A stretch of DNA of 64,000 bases, taken from contig NC_021674.1 in assembly GCF_000247815.1 (NCBI RefSeq), forward strand, positions 77,211,343-77,275,342, given 5' to 3'. A program made the position numbers and the translations under genes. Shown here piece by piece: positions 30,808-43,672 of this stretch. Origin of the DNA: Ficedula albicollis. Lineage: Eukaryota; Chordata; Aves; Passeriformes; Muscicapidae. Numbering within the stretch: the first letter of the stretch is position 1; every line of letters starts with the position of its first letter. Under the pieces are notes generated by a model. That model did no database searches. It had not been told where the DNA came from and saw only the letters and a program-made list of their open reading frames with translations.

Positions 30808-32838
30808 GGAGGGAAGGAGGGAAGGAGGGAGGGAAGGAGGGAAGGAAGGAAGAAAGGAAGGAGGGAAGGAAGGAGGGAAGGAAGGAGGGAAGGAAGGAAG
30901 GAAGGAAGGAAGGAAGGAAGGAAGGAAGGAAGGAAGGAAGGAAGGAAGGAAGGAAGGAAGGAAGGAAGGAAGGAAGGAAGGAAGGAAGGAAGGAAGGAAG
31001 GAAGGAAGGAAGGAAGGAAGGAAGGAAGGAAGGAAGGAAGGAAGGAAGGAAGGAAGGAAGGAAGGAAGGAAGGAAGGAAGGAAGGAAGGAAGGAAGGAAG
31101 GAAGGAAGGAAGGAAGGAAGGAAGGAAGGAAGGAAGGAAGGAAGGAAGGAAGGAAGGAAGGAAGGAAGGAAGGAAGGAAGGAAGGAAGGAAGGAAGGAAG
31201 GAAGGAAGGAAGGAAGGAAGGAAGGAAGGAAGGAAGGAAGGAAGGAAGGAAGGAAGGAAGGAAGGAAGGAAGGAAGGAAGGAAGGAAGGAAGGAAGGAAG
31301 GAAGGAAGGAAGGAAGGAAGGAAGGAAGGAAGGAAGGAAGGAAGGAAGGAAGGAAGGAAGGAAGGAAGGAAGGAAGGAAGGAAGGAAGGAAGGAAGGAAG
31401 GAAGGAAGGAAGGAAGGAAGGAAGGAAGGAAGGAAGGAAGGAAGGAAGGAAGGAAGGAAGGAAGGAAGGAAGGAAGGAAGGAAGGAAGGAAGGAAGGAAG
31501 GAAGGAAGGAAGGAAGGAAGGAAGGAAGGAAGGAAGGAAGGAAGGAAGGAAGGAAGGAAGGAAGGAAGGAAGGAAGGAAGGAAGGAAGGAAGGAAGGAAG
31601 GAAGGAAGGAAGGAAGGAAGGAAGGAAGGAAGGAAGGAAGGAAGGAAGGAAGGAAGGAAGGAAGGAAGGAAGGAAGGAAGGAAGGAAGGAAGGAAGGAAG
31701 GAAGGAAGGAAGGAAGGAAGGAAGGAAGGAAGGAAGGAAGGAAGGAAGGAAGGAAGGAAGGAAGGAAGGAAGGAAGGAAGGAAGGAAGGAAGGAAGGAAG
31801 GAAGGAAGGAAGGAAGGAAGGAAGGAAGGAAGGAAGGAAGGAAGGAAGGAAGGAAGGAAGGAAGGAAGGAAGGAAGGAAGGAAGGAAGGAAGGAAGGAAG
31901 GAAGGAAGGAAGGAAGGAAGGAAGGAAGGAAGGAAGGAAGGAAGGAAGGAAGGAAGGAAGGAAGGAAGGAAGGAAGGAAGGAAGGAAGGAAGGAAGGAAG
32001 GAAGGAAGGAAGGAAGGAAGGAAGGAAGGAAGGAAGGAAGGAAGGAAGGAAGGAAGGAAGGAAGGAAGGAAGGAAGGAAGGAAGGAAGGAAGGAAGGAAG
32101 GAAGGAAGGAAGGAAGGAAGGAAGGAAGGAAGGAAGGAAGGAAGGAAGGAAGGAAGGAAGGAAGGAAGGAAGGAAGGAAGGAAGGAAGGAAGGAAGGAAG
32201 GAAGGAAGGAAGGAAGGAAGGAAGGAAGGAAGGAAGGAAGGAAGGAAGGAAGGAAGGAAGGAAGGAAGGAAGGAAGGAAGGAAGGAAGGAAGGAAGGAAG
32301 GAAGGAAGGAAGGAAGGAAGGAAGGAAGGAAGGAAGGAAGGAAGGAAGGAAGGAAGGAAGGAAGGAAGGAAGGAAGGAAGGAAGGAAGGAAGGAAGGAAG
32401 GAAGGAAGGAAGGAAGGAAGGAAGGAAGGAAGGAAGGAAGGAAGGAAGGAAGGAAGGAAGGAAGGAAGGAAGGAAGGAAGGAAGGAAGGAAGGAAGGAAG
32501 GAAGGAAGGAAGGAAGGAAGGAAGGAAGGAAGGAAGGAAGGAAGGAAGGAAGGAAGGAAGGAAGGAAGGAAGGAAGGAAGGAAGGAAGGAAGGAAGGAAG
32601 GAAGGAAGGAAGGAAGGAAGGAAGGAAGGAAGGAAGGAAGGAAGGAAGGAAGGAAGGAAGGAAGGAAGGAAGGAAGGAAGGAAGGAAGGAAGGAAGGAAG
32701 GAAGGAAGGAAGGAAGGAAGGAAGGAAGGAAGGAAGGAAGGAAGGAAGGAAGGAAGGAAGGAAGGAAGGAAGGAAGGAAGGAAGGAAGGAAGGAAGGAAG
32801 GAAGGAAGGAAGGAAGGAAGGAAGGAAGGAAGGAAGGA
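30808..32838. repeat. 2-kb GGAA tetranucleotide array
   Basis: From 30808 to 30887 the array is mixed (GGGA, GGAA and one AGAAA). From 30888 to 32838, about 1,951 bases or 488 units, it is a perfect GGAA repeat that ends abruptly at GGATGGCTAC. All variant units lie at the left end. Because GGAA contains no stop in any frame on either strand, frames of 732 codons (plus, KEGR repeats) and 686 codons (minus, LPSF repeats) appear; they are not genes. GGAA is the core binding word of ETS-family transcription factors, but any regulatory role here is untested. The purine strand could also form triplex DNA. Confidence 0.97.
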
Positions 32839-35800
32839 TGGCTACTCTGCCAGACATTTTATTTGGGGCAGTCTGGGCTCAGATTTTTTACTTTTTTGTT
32901 AGTTTTCCCAACAGAAATTTTGTGTTACAAGAATGAAGGCTTCAGGCCAAAGTCCAGCACTACTTTTTGTCATGATATTCTTGGATTTTATCTTGTTCTT
33001 TCCATGTCCATACTTAAAAAAGCAATAACATAGCATAGAAATGTACAAATTCTCCTTACAGACCTTTAGTCCTGGATATCAAGCAATGCAGTAAAATGCT
33101 CTGAGTTAAGTCCATAAAATTATTTTACTTCAGAAATCCACTTCCATAATTAGACTGCAAAAAAAGTATCTGTTGTTCTTGAATAATAGCCTTTAAATTG
33201 CTGTTGGAGAAGCCATCCATTTCAGTGGAGTCAGAGACTACAAGCGTGTGTCCATATAGTTCACTCTCTAGCCCAGATCACAGGTCTAAGAATTAGGAAG
33301 ACATCAATGTCTTCTTGTATTTAACGGTCATTGGAAAGTTTATAGAAATATCTTAGAATCATGAAATCTGATTAAACAATTGTGCTACCTTCTGCAGCCT
33401 TAGCATACCAGGACATATGACACACTGTTCCTGCGGCATCTTCTGTCCATCACTGCAGACACCTCTTGGCATGCTCTCCATTGTCTCCCAAGAATCTAAA
33501 CCTTCCCTTATGTTTTATGCTCACCCTGGTATCAAACTCAATTGGCTCTTCATCTTGGAGTGAGGAAGACAAACAGCTGTATTAGGAAAGCCAAAGGAGC
33601 AGTACTGAGCACAAGTGCTGTTGTGGATCCAACTTAAGTGTGTGAATAGGAAAGGATTTAGCAACCAAGTTGCCTAGATTTTTTTTTTTTCACTTTTCCA
33701 GGAAGTGAAACATCATAAATCCTTTTACATATCTGAGTCTGGATGACTTGTGAACTTAGTATATTTTTGAAAATTTTGAGCTTTTATTTGTCCCACTATA
33801 AGGGCCATAAATAGAAGACTTACTAATTAACTTCTGCTAATAAAAAGAGAGCTGCATCATCTAAATTTTTCTGTCAACTTGTTGCATTCTGTTAATTAGA
33901 TTTCATGTGAGATGCTAGCAAAAGTCTACCACAGTTTTTCAAATTAATATTTCAGCTTCTTCAGTATTACGGACACAGAAGATTGCCACGAAATCTTACC
34001 ATTTCCTCCTTATTATTTTCAACCCTCTTGGTCTTAAGGTAGCAGGACCTTCAGATCAGCAGTCAGTGAGATATTCCTTCGAGTATATGACTAGTAAAAA
34101 TGGTTTGACTACATTCACATGAACCATTTTAGTCAGATCTGTGACTATTCAGGGGTTGTATCATCAACCTCGAGAAGTGTTTCTCCAGGACCTTTTGGCT
34201 GAGTCACAGCAGGAGAGAGGCCTGTGATCTGCATGAGCTGATGATGGAGGGAAAGGGATGGGAAAATGGAAAACTCTTGCATTAGATTCGCAACTGATGG
34301 ATTAACATTTTGCAATCACTGTGTGAAAAACAGAGGTGTGTTAACATAGTTCCCTATAGTTAGGCTGTAGGAGAGAATAATGATCCATACAGTTATGCTG
34401 GAAGAACTTAGAGCAATAACTACTAATGAGGTCTGAGATCTCTGAATATAGTGATTTATATATTAGCTTTTGCTATCCCTTTTAACATAGCATTTGTTTT
34501 CTGTTTTTCTCTCTAATAATATCAGTTTAAGATCATGATAACCATTCTTACTTACTGGTAATTAAATAGAAATTTATTTTTTATTCCCTAGATTCATCCT
34601 GATACTATTGAAAATATCCTTTTCATGTAGTGGTGTTACTGGGTTTTGCACCAAGGCTGCTGGTAAACTCACCTCCCCATGACAGTGTTCCAGGAATCAT
34701 TCAAGAGTATCCACCAGTCACTGTAGTAATGTTTCATTTTCAAAATCATCTCCTTTAGGTTACTGGAGACATCACAAACTGCATGTATCTGTTACAAGAG
34801 GAATTCACGTTTCTCCTGAGTATCCTCCTGTGTAAATTGCTGCTTCTATTTAAAAGCATCAGGCTCTGTCCAATTCTCAGATCCAATGAATCTGCTTTAT
34901 GCCATTCTTCCTATGCCAAGGATGACTAATTAATTAATCCCAGTGGAGAAAACTTCCACTACCGTTCATCTCTTGTTGCTATTCTTCAGTCTCTTTTTTC
35001 CACTGTCCCAGTTCTCAATGTATTTTTAGGAGCAAGGAAATATAGGGAAAACAGCAGAGACGTTTTTCTCTGCAGGTAGTCTTTAATTTCTTTGTGAATG
35101 CACCCCAGAGCATAGAATTGTTGATTTATTCCCAGATTCCTATGCGTATCTTCATGCACTTCTCAGCTGCAGATGTATCTTCCTCAGCTTTGGCTGTAAA
35201 TCTCTCTTGCTATTCTACTGGGACTTTCGTTGGTGAAATTCACTATGTTTGCAAAAGAATAAACAGGGATAATGGATACTTATTGAAGATATTTCCCTTG
35301 TGCATTAGTTATAATATGTTGTTTTTTCCATTCACAAACTTTGTGCATGCTGTAGTAGAACATCAAAAAAATAGGAATAATAATTTTAAAAAAGGATTGG
35401 ATTAAAGATTGTACCAAGGTTTAGAGTCAGATGGACAGGCAGACAATCTAGATGGATGTCACTTGGCACTAGATGACAGTAAGATGCCTTATGCTGTTCA
35501 CTGAATGATGGATGACAAATCTTATTGTTATACAGACGCTTAACTTGCTGGTGCGCATTATAATTTTGAACATACCATCTGATTTGCAGAAATTAGTATG
35601 CTATGCAGCTATAGATATGTTGCAGGCGGTAGGAACTGGAATTGGGTTATTTTTTCCTGTTGTTTGTTGCCTGACAACTTTGACTCCAAGACCCATTCAT
35701 TATAGCAAACTGAATTTATAGAGGTCTGGACTTTGGCTTTTGCTTCACTGAAAAAAACCAGGTTCTCATTTATTGGATTTGCAATGGAGATATAATATGT

Positions 35801-38800
35801 CTAGCACCTACACAGAGATATTCTTGATAGAAAAATAAAATACCATGGTGAAGTTGATTGGTACCAAAAAATAATAATGCCATGGTAAGAGAATATTTGC
35901 GTAATGCTCACCTAAACATATCTTCAAGTTTGCTAATGTCCCCATTCAGCTTGGCATTGGCCTTAGAAGAACTGTGTAACGGGGATAAATTCCCAAACAA
36001 TGTGGGAAAGAACATCTGCTGAGGGGTTTATGTAATTTTCCACTCAATTTGTTCTGTCAAGAAGATAAAGTATTTCACTCCTTTGAAGAGACCAATACTA
36101 TGGGTTAAAAATCTGAAACTTAAAATGGCACAAATTCAGTATGAAGCAAACTTTGTTTGTTAGTTCCAGCTTTCTGTATTATTTTTTCCCATTCTGATTC
36201 ACCTGTTCGCTTTTTCTAATCTCTTTCTTTTGTTTTCATACCTGTTGCTGGGGTAAAACATGCAAAGATCCAGGAAACAAACAACGTGACATCCAAACTA
36301 ATGAGACAGAACCATATTTCTTGAGCACTGGGTTTGAATGTCTGTTTGTTACTTTGCTATCATTGAACACATTTGTTCTGTATTGCAAATAAAACAATAA
36401 AACTGTACCTCTAGCAATAGAATCACAGTCTAAAAACACTCAAAATGAGTAAGTTTGTGCTTCCTATTTTCCACATCAGAGCAGACCAAGAGGAAACATT
36501 AAATCCATAAAACTGGAAGGCTTCTAATGCATTATAGGCTTTCAATATAGTACCTTAAGGGTTCCCCAAACAACACAATATGATTTATAAACTGTGCCAA
36601 AAGCCTTCTCCTGTTGTGCAGTGAATGTTATCGTTGGTCTCCTTATCCACATTTCCTGTGGAGGAAATAGCTGTTATCAAATAGCATAAATATTAAATAA
36701 TATCAAATAGTACTTACTGTACTGCCTTTAGTGTGTTGCTCTGTATCTGATTAATTGTTTTTACCTTTTTTTGCTCATGTGATACAAAAAACTAGTATTA
36801 AAGTATATTTAACCTTTAATAACAGAAAGATATGACATTAAAAGTCAATATAAAGAGTGTTTAAAATTATGTGCTTCACTGATGTGCAGCTTGTCAAACG
36901 CCTTTTAGCATTCCATGAGAGCTGCATGCTTCACTACTGCAGGGCAGCAAATCTGAATAGGCTCACTGGTGCTAGGAAAGATAAGCATGTATCTTGCTCT
37001 TCTCAGAAATGTGAATTTCTCACAATATTTGAACAGTGTTAAAAGTTTTCGCATTAGTTCCAGGAGGACATGAAGACAAGGGCTAAAAATCTTCAGAGAA
37101 GCCAAGGGGTAGCAGTTCCAAGAGCTATTTCGGTGTTTGTTTTCCAAGTTGGTTGAACCAGAAAGTATGAGCGTGCACATAGGAGAATGTGTGGTCACAC
37201 AGCTCCCTCATGACACCCACCTGGACAAATATTTGAATCAAAGACCCTTAGAGACTCACAGAGCTCTCAGCCAGCTGCTAACAGTGCATGCACAGCAGTA
37301 CCTGAACCATGTTGGTTTTGATGAGTCAATAGAAGAGGTCCTAGAGAAGCCAGTATTGTCCTGAACACACGTAGATGGATCTGAGTTTCCTGAAAAGCCA
37401 GACATAAATTTTATGGACTAAAGCTCTGGATTCTCTAATGACACCTGCTTCCCTGTTCCTCACTTTATTGTAAAGGGAATCAAAATATGAGTTTGGGGTT
37501 ATGCAAATTAAGAAGAGAATAAATAAAAAAACTCAGATAAAAAAAGAGCCATTTAAACTCTGCACTAAATTTTATATTTTATTTTGGCATAGTATTTGGG
37601 TTTGGTGTTGTTTTTTTTTTAAACCTGCCAGTCTTGAGTTTATATATATTTGTAGCAGTAACACAATATAGATATCATCCATAATTTTCTATAATTTTTA
37701 TATATAATAAAGTAGATGAGACCACAAAGTAAGATTACAAAGCAAGGGAATGGCATACTTCTCTTTTTTTAGCAATCTCTAATAGTGATCAACTCCTTCC
37801 ATTTCATAATTTGCAGTCATCAAAAGTATGATGACTATTATAAATTAGCCTGAATTCCATTTCATTACAGTCATTCTATCTCTCCTACACATTCTCTATA
37901 TCTTCTTCTGGCTTCTTCTTTACTTATATAATGTTTTCTAGTTCTTGTACTTTTACCTGTATATTTTAAAATATTTATAGGCAACTCTGTTCTTTTGTAC
38001 AGGTTTCAAATCTTATATCCTGGCAAGTAATTGCCCTTGCATGCCACAAAGAAATGTAATATTTAAAGAAATTATTGTGTGCCATGTAGTAATGGGGAAA
38101 CTGACAATGCCCTAAATGAAGAGCAAACATTAAATATTTCGAGATATTGACATCCTGTGTAAACTAAAAGCTTTTAATTAATCTCAAAATCACATGGCAG
38201 TTAAGGTTGGTTTTTGATATGTGATCAGGACCCAAAATTAAAATGTCTTATGTAAATTGAAATGTTTTATCCCTGTTTAGTCGCCTCTTCACCTTGGCCA
38301 CAGCAGAACATTTTCCATCCCATGATGAGAACTGGGCAAATTCTGGAGCACGTACCAGCCATCCAGGCATGCCTGCAGCATACTTCACTTTGCTGGAGAG
38401 GCAGCCAGTTTGCAGCAATCTTTGCAAACCACACTGTGTTACTAGCCTTTGGTGCTGTTGTTGATTGGAGAGGAAAAGGGAAGATACAGAAGAGGGAAAA
38501 GGAGCTGCAGGGTGTAGAGAGGGGTAATTTTCTCATTTGTAATTTTATCAGTGAAGCCATCATTTGTTTTCCACTGAGGCCTCTGGGTTTTGCCCAGTAG
38601 AATTAGACTAAAAACCTGTGGTGAAATGGGGTAATCTCATCGGTTTGTTTTGTCTTTCAGGCAAAGAAGCAAGAAGTGGGTAAAGTCTGCATTGCTGACA
38701 ATGAATGTGGGCAAACTCCATTTGCCTGAGTTTACCCCTGATTGCCTCACTGCCTAAAGCTGCCTCTGGTTTCAATCATGGCCAGTGTCACAGACCGTAT

Positions 38801-41800
38801 CTCTCTCAGGCACTCAATGACCTGGAACCAGTCTGGCTACAAGATTAACTAAGCTCTGCTGTGGAGACAATAGCTGAGAACTGTGCCTTTTCTGCACAGA
38901 CCCACAGAGGGTGAAACTCATTTGAAGGGGAAAGAAAAGTTTTTTTGAAAGCTGGCTTGAAAATGTGAACCCTCACAGAAACTGAGGGTTAAAAGTCTCC
39001 CTTATATTCTCACTGAGTATAAAGTTGTGTCTTAATCTTCTATTGTCTAATTGCACCTTGGCTCAATGTGTCTTCACGTTCCTTTAATAGTAATATGGTT
39101 TCTAAAAAAAGGCAAAAGTATGTTGTTCCCTGCATGCAGGAATCTTAAGCTGTGAAATAAATCACACCAGCGCAATTCCACTGTGCAACACAAATATTAT
39201 GCACTCAGGTATTATGGTGACCAAACCAGTATAAGAATGTAATGGAATAAAATTAATTACTGTGCTTGACTCACATGGAATTGAAAGCCTAAACTGCAAC
39301 TCTAACGTTTCCAACTAAAAATGCCCCCATTATATTCGGCATGCTGGCTTTTCCTGGGTGTATTCAGTATAATATCCTTTTACTGACATAGACTAGCTTT
39401 TGCTTTTTACTGGTGACAATCCTACAGAAGGGGAGAGCTCTATGAAATGGACTTTTTTTTCTGCTCATCAATCCACAGCATTAAATTCCTGTGGCAGGCT
39501 CACTCTTCAGCTTGAGTGTACAAATTATGCTCATAGATACATACATCTGAGTAGCCCCATTGAAGGCACAGACTTCCACTAGAAGGCCAAAGTAGATTTC
39601 ATAAAGCAAAGGAAAGCCAATACTGTAATCTAAGACTGCTTTTGCCCTTCAGAATATTTATTGTTGGGGATGGGGTACAAAAAAAAGCAAAAGCTTTTTA
39701 ACTTCACTTTCATAATTCAGATTTAGTTTGCAGTGTTGACAAGCAGGAAAAAAACCAAAACTTTTTCATTTCTTTTTTTGCTATGCAGCACAAGTTTTAA
39801 ATTAAAATAATCAAAGGGCAATAAAAGTAGAATATCTTACTGAAAATGAGAAAATAATGGTTTGCATTCTGAGAGTTTCCTGTAGATGTATGTTTATATT
39901 TTGTTGCAATTAAAGTACCAAAATATATTATTAAAATTATATTTTAATATATTGCAATTACACATTCTCTTAATATTAACTACTACTATAAAGAAATAAC
40001 AAATCTATTTCCTTCCAGCCGTATATCAGTTTCAAGAACATAGGAAAATCCATCCTGTGGAATTTTCCACTCTAACTTTTATGTGAAATGAATCCATTTT
40101 CATGTCTGTCTCTCCCTATGTGACACAATAATTTGTGCCACAAAAACAGTTCAGCATAGACCCACTCTACACAGTTACTGATTAAGCCAGAGGAGCCTGC
40201 CCTTAGGTCCCCTGTTAGATCTCTTTTTCAGATAGAAGAAGTGAAGACAGCATTAGCAGCAGCAAGTTCCACAACTGGACATACTTTTCTCTAAAAAGAT
40301 TCATGTGTAATTTTATGCTTAGTCTTTTCTGACAGACACAAGAAAAAGTTAAAGAGGAGTCTCAAAGAGGACACTTAAGGCTATTTTAATACTTAAGCAT
40401 CAAAGGAAATAGAAGATGGGGATTGAGAAAAGCACAGGATTTCTGCATTACTTTCAGCGAATGAAACCACATTTAAAGCTGTGAATTAGCAACAATGTTC
40501 ATAACCCTAAAGGTAGTAATTTAGAATCAAACTCGCTCTGGCTGAATCATTAGAAGGCAGATATACCTTGAATTCAGAAACCAGAGGATACCTTCAGAAG
40601 ATCCAAAGAAACCAAGCAGCAACTCCACCAAGTTCTACTATCCCATTTCTTTTCTTCTTTCCTATGAAGCAGCAGATTTCCATTCTACGCCGTGTCCGCT
40701 ATTTATAGCAGAAATCCATTTTGTTAAAACTTTACTCTTGGTTTCATTTAAACAAACAGGCTGATGCAGCTTAAGCAAACACTTTTTTGTTGGAGTGGTA
40801 TCCACGACCAGTATGGCTCATAACAGAGAACAGCAGAGAGGTGATATATAATCTGGGCACACGTTCATTTTCAGAAGCTCTGAGACAAGATGTGTTTCAC
40901 AGATGAAAGCACAGTAAAAGCAGTGTTGAGCATGCAGTTGCAATGAGAAAATTCAGCTTGTAAACAAAGCAGCTATTGCTGTAGGAAGAAAGGAACCCTC
41001 ATTTTCCTCTGAGTTGCTGAGATCTTCTCTAAAGAGAGCCACCACAAGGTCACATGTGGTTCACATGTCAGAATGAAAAAGTGCCAGTGGTCAAAACTTT
41101 TATGATCATTCACCAATTGTGAGTCTTGGCCGAGCGTTACATCCTGTGTTCAGAGTCATGGCCTCAACAAAAAGTCCAGTTACAGTGAACTTCAAAAATA
41201 ATAACAAAGTGGCAGTTCTTGTATTTTCCCTTCAATATATGTAGTGTTTGAATGTTTAGCCAATCACCGGTATAGACTGCCTATATACCTGTTGCATGGA
41301 AGGTCCAGCATATATAATAGATCCCTTACCATGGTGTGATTCCAGTCACATCCTGGGGGAAGAATCCATCCTGGGGACTCCTGCAACAAAGAATATGAAA
41401 TTTTGAAATTTTGGAAAGAGTTTTAAAAGAAAGGAGGAAAAAAAAAAAAAAAAAAAGAAAGAAAAAAGAAAAAAAATAAAAGAAAATAAATACAGACAAA
41501 TATGGAGAAAAGAACCAGGGAGATGAACCAGGAAAAGGTATATTTACAGAATTCTTGATAACAGAATAATGACATTTATTATTATTCATTTGCCTGATAC
41601 TGTCATCTAGGGTTTCATGTAATTAGCAGTTTGGGCTTTCGTCTGTTTTAATTTTCTCTTAGAATTGTGCTCACAGCAGGAATAATCAGCTTCAAAACCA
41701 AGAAAAAGCTAATCTTGCAAACTCAAATTTCTCTTTCAGCTGGGGAAAGTGTTTGGTCTTTAATGCTGTGATATAAATGATATGGCCAAGGTAGTGCAGG

Positions 41801-42784
41801 AAGCTGGCAGCAGTAAAAGAAATTCAGCATGTATTTCCCAAGCCTCAAACCTTAACATGGAGACCATTCTCACTTTATTGTTATGTTTATGATAAAAAGC
41901 TTAAAGAAGTTCTGTGCACCAGGAAAAAGGCACAGTGCAGTTGACTTTGAACCGCATGACTGCTTAAAACAGATATTTTATATATATTTTGAATCCAAGT
42001 ACATCACTAAGTTTTTCATTTATATTTGCATGAAAAGGATATAACAGACACCATTTGCTTTGTCTGTGTGTAAGCAAGAACTCATTAAAACTAGAAAGCC
42101 TGTGAGAGAATTAGGCACTCCAGTCTCACAGGATTTTAGCATGAACAGAGTGACTAACTTCCTGAGATATCATTATTGCCTAATAATGCACTTGACTGTT
42201 ATAAATTATCTTCACACACTTGAAATCTGAATGGATTAAAATATTGTTTTTCTCCAGAGAGTGAGTGGGTTCTTTTATTTCTTTTTGACCAGATGAAAGC
42301 TTATGTTTATAGGAATGTGCAAACAAAGTCACCAATCACAACAGTGTGCTTCACTAGCATATGTGTGTGATGAAGCCCTAACGAGAGAAAAATCCTCTTT
42401 ATTCAGTTTACTCTCCCTTCGCTTGGCTTATTGACCGTATCAAGTTAAATGTTAATTGCAGGCTACAGAGAGGTTACTTATCCCTTTGTAATCAAATATC
42501 TCATTCATTAACTACCTATGCAACAAAATATCTGCTGTTGAAGATCTGACTGAAACTTTTGTTTTCATTGCAATAAGAAGATACCACCAATCAGGGTTAA
42601 ACATGATTAAAAATAATGTTTTCATTTTTTAAAAATGCATTTTAAATAATAATACTAAACCACGATTTAAAAAAATACAGAGATATATTCAAGAACACTT
42701 TTAATAAAAGAGTTTTGGGATTCAATCAGTCCATAGAGATTAAAAATACCTTTTTTCTTCACTCGTTATTACTTTCTCATTATA
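32839..42784. other. Ten kilobases of non-coding AT-rich DNA
   Basis: No gene, RNA gene or repeat family is recognised. The longest non-repetitive frame of the window is here (38262-38600, plus, 112 codons), but a 98-codon frame is open on the opposite strand over the same bases and neither has a motif. Other frames are 60-103 codons. Low-complexity items: T tracts near 33680 and 37612; an AT-rich inverted-repeat-like stretch near 39919-39953; and an A/AAAG-rich block near 41438-41488. Nothing resembles an exon with paired splice sites and a recognisable protein. Confidence 0.55.
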
Positions 42785-42875
42785 CATTGACTTGCTGTGT
42801 GACCTTAGGCAATTAATTTACTCTCTAGCCAAAATTTTTCAACCTGAATATGTAAAATTAAACATCTGAATCTAT
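42785..42875 (+). mobile_element. MIR-like CORE-SINE fragment
   Basis: The stretch CTTGCTGTGTGACCTTAGGC (42791-42810), followed by AATTAATTTACTCTCTAGCC, closely parallels the conserved core of MIR/CORE-SINEs (a GCTGTGTGACCTTGGGCAA-type segment and the line that follows). The downstream CTGAATATGTAAAATTAAAC resembles the usual ATCTGTAAAATGGG segment in weakened form. This is an ancient, heavily mutated insertion. Family level only; an L2 3' end or a reptile-type SINE with a similar core is the main alternative. Confidence 0.62.
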
Positions 42876-42879
42876 TTTT

Positions 42880-42982
42880 AGGTGCTCAAATAAATGGCCT
42901 GATTTTCAGAGGTCATTTGTACCCCAAATATTCATTAAGTTGACAGGGGCTCTGCCTGCCCTTTGCCTCTGAATAACTCATT
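42880..42982. mobile_element. Ancient amniote interspersed repeat (unnamed)
   Basis: TAGGTGCTCAAATAAATGGC followed by CTGATTTTCAGAGGT matches, from memory, an old amniote repeat whose two arms read towards each other around TTGACTTCAATGGGAGCT. Here the far arm is represented by AGTTGACAGGGGCTCTGCC and GCCTCTGAAT. It directly follows the MIR-like fragment, so both may belong to one composite old element. The family name is not certain. Confidence 0.45.
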
Positions 42983-43540
42983 ACTTCTTGCATACATAAG
43001 TGGTGGATTTGGACACTTAACTGCTGGTATCAAACACTACCCTCAGGCTCCTCACACAAAAGAGTATGGCACAGGGAATGCCTGAGCTAGCAACACCCAA
43101 GCAAAGAGGTTTGAACAACTCAGTATTGGTCAGGATCAAAAGTGATGCTGCTGTACTCACATATCTCAGCTCAGGACTCCCCAGAGATTTTTCTGACAAA
43201 AAAAGTTCAAATGTCACTCTTCTTGCATAGCCGGCATGTTTGAGGAGATTTAATTTTCCTGCACATAATCCTGCGCACTTCATTTAGGTGGTTAATTTAG
43301 ACATTATCCACAAAATCCTGCTTGCCCTAGAAGGAGGCTGGAGTTTGCCTACCATAGTGGAGAGAAAGTGCCTCTGAAGAAAAGCAGAGGGAAATCCACT
43401 CCTATTTTATGTGTCTATCTTCCCACTGAGAATGCAGAAAATTAATAGAAATTGTTAGGTGCTTCCATCCACTCAGGACCCAGAGTGTTTTACTCCTCTT
43501 CTGAGAAAGATATTTGGTAAAGGTGACACTATGCTATGCT
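42983..43540. other. Non-coding DNA, moderately GC
   Basis: An 88-codon minus-strand frame (43017-43283) lies here without any recognisable domain. No promoter or splice context is seen. The segment sits between two old repeats and may be decayed repeat material. Confidence 0.45.
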
Positions 43541-43672
43541 TAATAGTCTAGTGGATTGAGTTTTCACTAAGCCAATGAGAGGTTTGCATTCCCAGCCCTG
43601 ATTCTTACAGGGGACTGAATCCATCTCTCCTGTCACCCTGGAGAGTGACCTAACCACTGTGCCATGAATAAT
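43541..43672. mobile_element. Palindromic pair of tRNA-like modules (old SINE-like element)
   Basis: Two pol III promoter-like modules face each other. On the plus strand, A-box-like TAGTCTAGTGG (43544-43554) is followed after 26 bases by B-box-like GGTTTGCATTCC (43581-43592). On the minus strand, TGGCACAGTGG (43664-43654) is followed after 31 bases by GGATTCAGTCC (43622-43612). Both A boxes fit TRGYNNARNNG. The midpoints of the box pairs agree at about 43602-43604, so the element is an imperfect inverted repeat. It resembles palindromic tRNA-like repeats found in reptile and bird DNA. It is old and mutated and not a tRNA gene. Confidence 0.6.

Noticed and set aside
30704..32902. 732- and 686-codon open frames through the GGAA array
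   Set aside because: A 4-base repeat with no stop word leaves all frames on both strands open. The products are monotonous KEGR and LPSF repeats caused only by the microsatellite.
38262..38600. 112-codon plus-strand frame, the longest outside simple repeats
   Set aside because: No recognisable domain. The opposite strand is open over the same bases, no splice or promoter context was seen, and the length is within chance for 64 kb.
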